A stretch of DNA of 64,000 nt from contig NZ_LT706987.1 of the NCBI RefSeq assembly GCF_900155655.1, positions 2,461,466-2,525,465 on the forward strand, written 5' to 3'. This stretch comes from Prevotella ihumii (GTDB lineage Bacteria > Bacteroidota > Bacteroidia > Bacteroidales > Bacteroidaceae). The notes under the pieces were generated by a model, which saw only the letters and a list, made by a program, of their open reading frames with translations, was not told the origin of the DNA and did no database searches. The translations under genes and the position numbers were made by a program. Shown here piece by piece: positions 17,709 to 24,605 of the stretch; within the stretch, counting starts at the first letter, position 1, and each line of letters opens with the position of its first letter.

Positions 17709-19342
17709 TACTTACTCTCCTTTTTGTTCATAATTTGGTTAATTCCACATAATCCTTGATAAACCGTAGCTGCCAAGTGTGCCTCGTCCAAGGTGCTTCC
17801 CCAGCCCACAGCACGCATACCTTTCCATCGTTCGTTAACGAAGTTGCCAAGGTCGTGAAGCGTCTTCTTAGGGTCTTTATTCATCGAACACATCACCCCA
17901 GCAGCCCTGCAAGCGCACAATTCGCTTTGACAAGTACCCATTCCCACACGAGTGCGACGGCGTAAGTCTATCAAGTTGTGAATGTTAAGATTCTCATAGG
18001 CATATTTCACTTCACCCACACTTACCTCCTCACATTCGCACACCAAGGCACGATCGGTCAATGTTTCGTTCTTTATTTCGTTAACTCGCATACCCTGACG
18101 ACCCTTTGCAGCGTTGTAAGCCTTAGGCAGATGCCATTCTTTTGCGTTCTTATCCAAGCCCTCGGACCCTGGTAGAGGCTTTACAGCTGTTTCGCAAGGC
18201 TTGTCGATGCCCAACTTCTTGCAAGCAAGGTTGGTAGCTTCTTCTGCCATCAGACGATAAGTCATCATCTTACCACCCGTGATGGTAATCAGTCCGCCCA
18301 GTCCATCACGCTTTTCGTGGTCAATACAGATGATGCCACGACTAATGCTGCGCCCTGAAGGGTCGTTATCTGCAGCCACCAATGGGCGCACACCAGCATA
18401 AGCACGCAATATACGGGTTGTAGCCAATGCAGGGGCAAGCTTTTCGCCCTCCTTTATTAATATGTCAACCTCTTCAGGTGTAATCTTCAAATCGTCAACC
18501 GTCTCAATAGGCACACGGTCGCTTGTAGTACCAATAACACATACTGCATCGTCTGGAACAAGAATATCGGCATTGGCAGGTTTGCGACAACGGTTTATCA
18601 CCATATTGTTTATGCGATGCCCCATAATGAGCAATGTACCCTTTGCAGGAAACATATTGAGCTTTATGTCAGCCATCTGCAAGATTGGCATACCCCATAT
18701 ACCAGCCGCATTGATTACAACTCGTGAGCGTACTTCATACACCTCGCCCGTGTGATTGTCGCACAATTGCACGCCTTCCACCATTCCATTCACAATAATC
18801 ATTCCCACAACCTCGTTGTAAGTCAGCACATCTGCACCGTGGCGACACGCATCAAGAATGTTAGAAGTGGTAAGATGGAACGGGTCGACCGAAGCATCGG
18901 GCACACGCACAGCACCAATGAGTGTTGGGTTAACCGATGGTTCAATGTGGCGAGCCTCCTCTGGCGAGATAATATCGGCACGAATACCAGCTTTGCCACA
19001 AGCTTCTACAAATGTAGATTGAAAAGAAAGGTCGTCTTCGGGCAAGGTAATAAACAGTCCGTCGGTTTCTTCCACACAGTGTGCTGCAATTTTACGAAGT
19101 ATCATATTTTCTGTGATACACTCTGCAGCCGACTCGTGGTCGGTTACGGCATAACGAGCACCGCTATGCAACAAACCGTGATTGCGCCCTGTTGCACCAT
19201 TTGCCAAGTCGTACTTCTCTACGACGAGTACGCTAAGTCCACGCATTGCGCAGTCGCGCGCAGTTCCTGCACCCGTAATTCCTCCGCCAATAATGATGAC
19301 GTCGTATGATTCTTTGATGTTATGTTTATTGTTCAAAGTCAT
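17708..19342 (-). CDS. glpA: Anaerobic glycerol-3-phosphate dehydrogenase subunit A
   Basis: This 544-residue FAD enzyme oxidises sn-glycerol-3-phosphate to dihydroxyacetone phosphate. The N-terminal SYDVIIIGGGITGAGTARDC is the FAD-binding fold. The C-terminus has a cysteine-rich BFD-like [2Fe-2S] domain (CECEEVSVGE ... TCQSELCACRAAGVM). The frame stays open 123 bp further upstream to 19465, but that extension runs over the predicted promoter and transcription start. The ATG at 19342 (MTLNNKHNIKES) fits the family start. Confidence 0.94.
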   Translation of the reverse strand: MTLNNKHNIKESYDVIIIGGGITGAGTARDCAMRGLSVLVVEKYDLANGATGRNHGLLHSGARYAVTDHESAAECITENMILRKIAAHCVEETDGLFITLPEDDLSFQSTFVEACGKAGIRADIISPEEARHIEPSVNPTLIGAVRVPDASVDPFHLTTSNILDACRHGADVLTYNEVVGMIIVNGMVEGVQLCDNHTGEVYEVRSRVVINAAGIWGMPILQMADIKLNMFPAKGTLLIMGHRINNMVINRCRKPANADILVPDDAVCVIGTTSDRVPIETVDDLKITPEEVDILIKEGEKLAPALATTRILRAYAGVRPLVAADNDPSGRSISRGIICIDHEKRDGLGGLITITGGKMMTYRLMAEEATNLACKKLGIDKPCETAVKPLPGSEGLDKNAKEWHLPKAYNAAKGRQGMRVNEIKNETLTDRALVCECEEVSVGEVKYAYENLNIHNLIDLRRRTRVGMGTCQSELCACRAAGVMCSMNKDPKKTLHDLGNFVNERWKGMRAVGWGSTLDEAHLAATVYQGLCGINQIMNKKESK

Positions 19343-19400
19343 AATTAGGTTTTTATTCAAATTCTTTCTTTTCGAAATCTTGTTCGCCAATAAAAAAGTT

Positions 19401-19433
19401 CGTTTTGAAAACGTTTTACTTTCGTTTGCGAAA
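19401..19433. promoter_or_regulatory. Candidate operator palindromes in the glpA leader
   Basis: CGTTTTGAAAACG (19401-19413) is a perfect 13-bp palindrome lying between the predicted start of transcription and the glpA ATG. TTTCG-TTTG-CGAAA (19420-19433) is a second inverted repeat lying across the predicted start point. Either could bind a repressor of the glycerol operon. No glpR-like gene is present in the window. Confidence 0.4.
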
Positions 19434-19465
19434 CAAAGATACATTATATTTATAAAACTTACCAA
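19434..19465 (-). promoter_or_regulatory. Predicted promoter of the glpABCKF operon
   Basis: The minus strand reads TTGG, a 20-bp spacer, then TATCTTTG, a good match to the Bacteroidota -7 element and a fair -33. It lies about 90 bp upstream of the chosen glpA start. Confidence 0.55.
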
Positions 19466-19935
19466 TTTTATTTAAACTTTTTAACTATAAATTTTAAAAT
19501 ATACATTATGACGCAATAATTATTTTGGTTTTATACTGTTTCAAGCCTACTTATTTTTGTTTACAACCGTCTATCGTTACCCAAACTTAGTTTGCATTTG
19601 CAGCACATTTCTATTTTATTACACCAAAATGTAAATAAAAAGTAACAATACATCAACTTAATGTAATGAATATTAATCTATGTGTTTATAGCAAACAATA
19701 AAACGAAACCAAGAAATAGACTTTCTTAACTATAACGTTTCGTTTTGATGATAATAAAATGATGTACCTAATGGGGCAAATCCGACTTTTAGGCGAATTA
19801 CAACTATTGTTATTGCACCAAAGTATAAAGAGAGAACAGCCGTTGTTGTGGTTACACCTTCCGTAGTTCACCTTCTTATATATATGTCCACATTTTCTTG
19901 ATGTCAAAAACTAAGCCTATCGCTTGTTTTCGTTA

Positions 19936-19959
19936 AACCCAAATCGGTCGATTTGGGTT
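19936..19959. repeat. Minimal palindrome of the CCCAAATCGG family
   Basis: AACCCAAATCG (19936-19946) is separated by only two bases from CGATTTGGGTT (19949-19959). It is the outer arm pair of the larger elements with no interior array. It follows the acyltransferase stop by a few bases and may act as its terminator on the minus strand. Confidence 0.75.
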
Positions 19960-19964
19960 AAACA

Positions 19965-20930
19965 TTAATTGCTTCTAAAGAACTTTTCTCTTGCAAATAT
20001 CCACGACAGCTGCAGCTTATCCATTGCCAAAGCCAATATTATCGACCCCACTAAGCAAAGCGCAACAGTAACCGCAGTGTAGACTAAACCTGTGCTGTCC
20101 CACGCAAAAAATGGTAAATAGTACTTTCCCATCATCGTAAACACGGGGTGAAAAAGGTAGATGGGCAGCGTATTCATACCTATCCATTGGGTGGCAGAAC
20201 GAAGTTTTGTAACAAATGGTTTGTCTCCTATCCTTTCTATCTTGTTACTCACCCATACCGAAAAACTAAGAAACGCATACACGGCAACGACAATTAGCAG
20301 ACTTCCCCAATCCTTCTGACCACTAAAAAAGATAATGCCGAAAAACACAACACTACTCAATACGTATGGACAGACAGCCTTCTCGTATGCCAACTTGTAT
20401 TGTCTAATTGCTACACCAGCAAAGTAGTACATCACCGTTTTCACAGCCATAAGGGGCAAAAGTAGAGACAAGGTATACAATATAGCAGCAAAGGCAAGCA
20501 ACCGCAATGTAGTGCGACCCTCGCCAAGAGGAAGCATACGGAACGCAACATAATAGGGAATACCACAACCTATCATCACGTAAAGAAACCAATAAGGTCC
20601 GATAGACGTAACAAACAGTTTCTCAGCCACTGCTGTTACCGACAATTCGCTTATCCCATCTCGAACAGGCAGAAAATAAGACAATACCGAATAGCCCACC
20701 ACCATAATAATATAAGGTACGGCAATGCGCCAAAGGTAGCGCACAAAGTCTTTTGCCGCCTTCTCCACATTCACCAAATAGCCCGTAACTACCAAGAATG
20801 CAGGCATCATAAACGAAAGAATACCTTCCTTAACTTCAGGATAGAGCGTGCCAAAATGGACAATATGTACCACGATGACAAGCAATATAAGCACTGAACG
20901 CGTGAAGTTGATGGCGTGATTTTGTTTCAT
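19965..20930 (-). CDS. Acyltransferase family 3 membrane protein
   Basis: This 321-residue, strongly hydrophobic protein has about ten predicted membrane helices. It begins [20 protein letters not shown], then VHIVHFG, the Arg/His pattern of acyltransferase-3 (OafA/WecH/NodX) proteins in which the early His is catalytic. Such enzymes O-acetylate sugars of surface polysaccharides; the substrate is unknown. It is a single gene, divergent from ychF. A TAATTTTG -7-like box on the minus strand at 20962-20969 has no clear -33 partner. Confidence 0.75.
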   Translation of the reverse strand: MKQNHAINFTRSVLILLVIVVHIVHFGTLYPEVKEGILSFMMPAFLVVTGYLVNVEKAAKDFVRYLWRIAVPYIIMVVGYSVLSYFLPVRDGISELSVTAVAEKLFVTSIGPYWFLYVMIGCGIPYYVAFRMLPLGEGRTTLRLLAFAAILYTLSLLLPLMAVKTVMYYFAGVAIRQYKLAYEKAVCPYVLSSVVFFGIIFFSGQKDWGSLLIVVAVYAFLSFSVWVSNKIERIGDKPFVTKLRSATQWIGMNTLPIYLFHPVFTMMGKYYLPFFAWDSTGLVYTAVTVALCLVGSIILALAMDKLQLSWIFAREKFFRSN

Positions 20931-21036
20931 TTTACTTTCTGCAATGTAGGTTTCGGAGCGACAAAATTACGAAAATAAAATGTATTCTGCACACTTACAC
21001 ACGTGTTATCATAACAATAAGCTCCTAAAAAGTACC

Positions 21037-21064
21037 TTGCTTTCAAGATAATTGTGTAATTTTG
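21037..21064 (+). promoter_or_regulatory. Possible ychF promoter
   Basis: TTGC and a 16-bp gap precede TAATTTTG at 21057-21064. The -7 box matches TAnnTTTG; the -33 box and spacing are poor. The ATG follows 31 bp later. Confidence 0.4.
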
Positions 21065-21095
21065 CAGACAAAAGAATAAACGTTTATACAATAAT

Positions 21096-22199
21096 ATGGC
21101 ACTAAAATGTGGTATTGTGGGCTTGCCTAACGTGGGCAAATCTACACTTTTCAATTGCCTTAGTAGCGCAAAGGCGCAGGCAGCAAACTTTCCTTTCTGT
21201 ACAATAGAACCCAACTTGGGCGTGATTACTGTACCAGACGAACGCTTAAACAAGTTGGCAGAGATAGTAAACCCAGGGCGTATCGTACCTGCAACTTGCG
21301 AGATTGTGGACATTGCTGGACTTGTAAAGGGTGCAAGTAAGGGTGAAGGACTTGGCAATAAGTTCTTGGGCAACATTCGTGAGTGTGATGCCATCATTCA
21401 CGTTATTCGTTGTTTCGACGATGATAACGTTGTGCGCGAGGGTGGAATGTCGGTCAATCCTATCGAAGACAAGGAGATTATCGACACCGAACTTCAGCTT
21501 AAAGACCTTGAAACCATCGAGGCACAACTCAATAAAAACAAGAAGATAGCTGCTGCAGGCAACAAAGATGCCAAGGTATTGGTATCGGTTTGCGAGGCAT
21601 ACAAAGAGGTTTTGGAGCAAGGAAAGAATGCGCGCAGTATTCAGTTTGAGAGCAAAGAAGAACAAGACGCTGCTCACAATCTATTCCTTCTTACTACCAA
21701 ACCTGTACTTTATGTATGCAATGTGGACGAAACTTCGGCAAAGTCGGGCAATGAGTACAGTCAGAAGGTGGAAGCCATTGCAGCCGAAGAAGGTGCAGAA
21801 ACAATGATTATTGCTGCTAAAACCGAGGAAGATATTGCGTCATTGGAAAGCTATGAGGACAAAAAAATGTTCCTTGACGAGTTGGGCTTGGAACAGAGCG
21901 GTGTGAACCGATTGATCAACAAGGCTTATCACTTGCTCAATCTTCAGACCTTTATCACGGCAGGCGAAATGGAAGTTAAGGCGTGGACCTTCCAAAAGGG
22001 TTGGAAAGCTCCTCAATGTGCAGGTGTTATCCATACCGACTTCGAAAAAGGATTTATCCGTGCCGAAGTTATCAAGTACGAGGATTACCTCAAATACAAG
22101 ACCGAAGCGGCTATCCGCGAGGCTGGAAAGTTGGGAGTAGAAGGCAAAGAGTACGTTGTACAAGACGGCGACATTATGCACTTCCGCTTTAATGTTTAA
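21096..22199 (+). CDS. ychF: Redox-regulated ribosome-binding ATPase YchF/OLA1
   Basis: This 367-residue Obg-family P-loop protein has the G1 motif GLPNVGKST, a Walker B region [20 protein letters not shown], and NVDE where GTPases have NKxD, the change that makes YchF prefer ATP. A TGS domain is at the C-terminus ([20 protein letters not shown] ... [15 protein letters not shown]). It binds ribosomes and affects translation and stress responses. The lgt gene follows 12 bp later, so both are probably in one operon. Confidence 0.97.
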   Translation: MALKCGIVGLPNVGKSTLFNCLSSAKAQAANFPFCTIEPNLGVITVPDERLNKLAEIVNPGRIVPATCEIVDIAGLVKGASKGEGLGNKFLGNIRECDAIIHVIRCFDDDNVVREGGMSVNPIEDKEIIDTELQLKDLETIEAQLNKNKKIAAAGNKDAKVLVSVCEAYKEVLEQGKNARSIQFESKEEQDAAHNLFLLTTKPVLYVCNVDETSAKSGNEYSQKVEAIAAEEGAETMIIAAKTEEDIASLESYEDKKMFLDELGLEQSGVNRLINKAYHLLNLQTFITAGEMEVKAWTFQKGWKAPQCAGVIHTDFEKGFIRAEVIKYEDYLKYKTEAAIREAGKLGVEGKEYVVQDGDIMHFRFNV

Positions 22200-22211
22200 T
22201 CTCTATAAGTT

Positions 22212-23060
22212 ATGAATCCACTTCTTTACATTCCTTGGCAGCCCGATGAATACCTATTGCGTATAGGTTCTGGCGGTGTGCGTTGGTACGGACTTTGCTG
22301 GGCTATGGGTTTGGCAGGTGGCTACTTGCTGATGCAGTGGCTGTACAAGCGACACAAGTATCCTCGCGAAAAGTTCGAACCACTCTTCCTTTATGTGTTT
22401 GTAAGCATCATTATTGGTGCTCGCTTAGGGCATTGCTTGTTTTACGAACCCGATTACTATTTCTCGTCGTTCCAACACATTATTGAGATAGTTCTCCCTA
22501 TTCGTTATATATCGGGTTGGGAGTGGAAGTATGTGGGGCTACAAGGTCTTGCTTCACATGGCGGAGTAGCAGGTTTGCTCATTGGTGTATGGATGTATAT
22601 TAGCCGTTCGGGTATGAAACCGTGGGTGGTACTCGACTTCTTCGGACTTTGTTCGTGCATCACAGGTGCTTTTATACGTTTGGGCAATCTGATGAACTCT
22701 GAAATTATAGGTAAAGTAACCGATGTGCCGTGGGCGTTTATCTTCTACGATGTGGACACCTATCCTCGTCACCCAGGGCAACTTTATGAAGCCCTTGCTT
22801 ACACGGTGTTCTTCTTCTTGATATTTGCCATCTATCTGAAGCGTCCAGAAAAGGTGGGAACAGGACTTTACTTTGGACTTTGTGTTTCCTCGGTATTCAT
22901 TTTCCGCTTCTTTATAGAGTACACCAAGGAAATACAAGTGGCATTCGAAGCAGGTTTGCCTTTCGATATGGGGCAGCTATTGAGCCTTCCACTCATTGCC
23001 TTCGGTCTATATTCTGTTTTCCGCTCACGTGGAAAGATAGAGCCAGAGTCGAAGATTTAA
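22212..23060 (+). CDS. lgt: Prolipoprotein diacylglyceryl transferase
   Basis: This 282-residue inner-membrane enzyme transfers diacylglyceryl from phosphatidylglycerol to the lipobox cysteine of prolipoproteins. The hallmark region is present: GARLGHCLFYEPDYYFS, GLASHGGVAGLLIG, then GAFIRLGNLMNSEIIGKVTD (residues near 155-175) and HPGQLYEAL. It has seven predicted helices. It is the general processing enzyme for the many lipoproteins encoded elsewhere in this window. Confidence 0.97.
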   Translation: MNPLLYIPWQPDEYLLRIGSGGVRWYGLCWAMGLAGGYLLMQWLYKRHKYPREKFEPLFLYVFVSIIIGARLGHCLFYEPDYYFSSFQHIIEIVLPIRYISGWEWKYVGLQGLASHGGVAGLLIGVWMYISRSGMKPWVVLDFFGLCSCITGAFIRLGNLMNSEIIGKVTDVPWAFIFYDVDTYPRHPGQLYEALAYTVFFFLIFAIYLKRPEKVGTGLYFGLCVSSVFIFRFFIEYTKEIQVAFEAGLPFDMGQLLSLPLIAFGLYSVFRSRGKIEPESKI

Positions 23061-23064
23061 GAAT

Positions 23065-23113
23065 AAGACCTCTAACCTAATATAACTTTTATTAGGATAG
23101 AGGTCTTACTTTT
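23065..23113 (+). terminator. Terminator after lgt
   Basis: AAGACCTCTAACCTAATA (23065-23082) pairs with TATTAGGATAGAGGTCTT (23090-23107) with a single A-A mismatch, followed by ACTTTTA. Confidence 0.85.
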
Positions 23114-23176
23114 ACAAAGTAGTATTATTATGTAATTTGAAATTTATTGAACGCTTTAGTTATATATGCTAAATTA

Positions 23177-23372
23177 AACCCAAATCGGTCATTAGCCCGC
23201 AAAGGCTTTTTAAAGCGTTTAGCTGTTATGCTTTTCTTCGTCTTTGCACCTTATTTTGGCTCTTTTCGTTTGTTTTTTAGTTGTTTGGCTCGCTAAACGT
23301 CTTCAAAAACAACCAAAAATAGCTCAAAATAAGCTCGCAAACCTCGAAGAAGTCTAACGACCGATTTGGATT
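23177..23372. repeat. Long-arm CCCAAATCGG hairpin element
   Basis: The outer arms AACCCAAATCGGTCATTAG (23177-23195) and CTAACGACCGATTTGGATT (23354-23372) enclose about 160 bp that also fold inward: CTTTTCTTCGTCTTTGC then ACCTTATTTTGGCT against AGCTCAAAATAAGCTCGC then AAACCTCGAAGAAG, and GCGTTTAGC against GCTAAACG. There is no GTC-GAC array. It fills most of the gap between lgt and the regulator gene. Confidence 0.75.
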
Positions 23373-23494
23373 AAACAATTGCAAGCAACATAAAAGTAAA
23401 TTGTCATCTGAAAATAAAATCTTAATTTGTCAGCCACGGTTGACGAATTGAAAACTAATAAAGTATCGTTTTCCATCTCTATATTATTCAGCCT

Positions 23495-24229
23495 ATGAAA
23501 CCTTATTTATCGATTGTCGTATTTTTTACATTGATGCTTTCGGCAGTTTGTACAAGCATCAACAGTTATAATTGTGAAGAGAACAGAATTGTAAACGATA
23601 TGAACCAAGCCTTGGCGCAAACACTTGCACAGAAACAAGAGGTGTGGATTACTCCCGATACGATAAGGAATTACAGGCAAAACCTAAAGATAGAGGCACT
23701 TCGCAACGAGTCTTTCGTGTCTTATGCTGTCTTAAACACACCCCGAACATTGTGTAGCAAACCCATAGCGTGGAAGGGTAAAGACAATAGAGGTGTAGCC
23801 TTCCAATCCTACGCCACCTGCTCTATGATCACCATTTGGCAACTTTCCGACCAACGCTCTTCAGCTTTGCTCCTTCTTCTTTCGATGCTTTGGCTCACAG
23901 GGTCGATGTATTGGATGCGCAAAAAGCAGTTGGGAATGGTAGTCTTAGGAAGTTTTATTTATGCAAAAGACACCCAAGCCTTCTATACGCTGCACCATAC
24001 CCCCGTTGCGCTTACCCCAATGCAACAACAACTGATGCAACTTTTTATGGCTTCAGACAATTATTGTTTGTCTAAACAAACCATTTGCGATGCGCTGTGG
24101 TACAAGAAACCCGATGCGTCTGAAACCCTTTACACCCTTATTCGCAGAACTCGCCCCGTCCTAAAAGAACATTTTGGGCTGAATATAGTTACCGAAAGAG
24201 GAGGAGATTATCGGTTGGAAAAGGTTTAA
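23495..24229 (+). CDS. Membrane-anchored winged-helix transcriptional regulator (ToxR-like layout)
   Basis: The 244-residue protein has an N-terminal hydrophobic segment (about 5-22), a short extracytoplasmic region (about 23-120) with cysteines at 27, 87 and 109, a second membrane segment (about 123-141), and a C-terminal winged-helix DNA-binding domain of OmpR/PhoB type (about 172-243; ALTPMQQQLMQLFMAS ... LYTLIRRTRPVLKEHFGLN, GGDYRLE). Seen this way the DNA-binding domain faces the cytoplasm and the loop faces the periplasm. The beta-barrel gene 376 bp downstream on the same strand is the likely target or partner. No phosphoacceptor domain is present. Confidence 0.65.
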   Translation: MKPYLSIVVFFTLMLSAVCTSINSYNCEENRIVNDMNQALAQTLAQKQEVWITPDTIRNYRQNLKIEALRNESFVSYAVLNTPRTLCSKPIAWKGKDNRGVAFQSYATCSMITIWQLSDQRSSALLLLLSMLWLTGSMYWMRKKQLGMVVLGSFIYAKDTQAFYTLHHTPVALTPMQQQLMQLFMASDNYCLSKQTICDALWYKKPDASETLYTLIRRTRPVLKEHFGLNIVTERGGDYRLEKV

Positions 24230-24270
24230 AACACTATTTAAAGCACTTTCTCCAATAGCTTATTATCGTT

Positions 24271-24371
24271 TAACCCAAATCGGTCGTTAGACCAGTCGGA
24301 CCAGTCGGACGTGTCAGACAAGTCCGACTGGTCCGACTGGTCCGACTGGTCTAACAACCGATTTCGGTTTA
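24271..24371. repeat. GTCSGAC palindrome element upstream of the beta-barrel gene (first copy)
   Basis: The left side AACCCAAATCGGTCGTTAG then ACCAGTCGGACCAGTCGGAC folds with the right side GTCCGACTGGTCCGACTGGT then CTAACAACCGATTTCGGTTT. The inner units switch from GTCGGAC to GTCCGAC at the centre, so the whole element is one long hairpin. It starts about 40 bp after the regulator stop codon. Confidence 0.85.
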
Positions 24372-24463
24372 ATCCCTATTTTTGCTTTATTTTTGATTAA
24401 AGATAAAACCTTGTAAACCAATGGTATTGGCAATTGTCAGATAGTTGTCAGCTACGTTTTTCG

Positions 24464-24491
24464 TTGTTTTTTCTCTTATCTTCTATCTTTG
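24464..24491 (+). promoter_or_regulatory. Promoter of the beta-barrel gene, between two palindromes
   Basis: TTG, a 17-bp spacer, then TATCTTTG (24484-24491) fits the Bacteroidota consensus. Transcription from here would place the second palindrome (24503-24587) inside the 5' leader. Confidence 0.6.
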
Positions 24492-24502
24492 TTGAAGCAA
24501 TT

Positions 24503-24587
24503 CAACCCCAATCGGTCATTAAACCAGTCAGACCAGTCGGACGGGTCTGACAAGTCCGACTGGTCTGACGACCGATTTTTGTTAAAC
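24503..24587. repeat. GTCSGAC palindrome element in the predicted 5' leader (second copy)
   Basis: The left side CAACCCCAATCGGTCATT then AAACCAGTCAGACCAGTCGG folds with the right side CCGACTGGTCTG then ACGACCGATTTTTGTTAAAC. It ends 18 bp before the ATG at 24606 and lies downstream of the promoter, so the transcript would carry a stable hairpin just ahead of the start codon. Confidence 0.85.
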
Positions 24588-24605
24588 TAACTATATTCAA
24601 CAACG

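Larger units (their letters stand above)
19343..19964. other. 622-bp intergenic region upstream of glpA
   Basis: This AT-rich sequence contains the glpA promoter and two small palindromes near its left end and the minimal CCCAAATCGG palindrome near its right end. The middle (about 19480-19930) shows no recognisable gene or element. A 73-codon minus frame at 19686-19907 has no family features and no promoter, and is not called. Confidence 0.6.

Noticed and set aside
17708-19465. Longer glpA start at 19465
   Set aside because: The extension overlaps the predicted promoter and start of transcription and has no similarity to GlpA N-termini.
19686-19907. 73-codon minus-strand frame upstream of the acyltransferase end
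   Set aside because: It has no promoter, no signal peptide or known domain, and atypical composition. It is more likely to be chance in AT-rich DNA.
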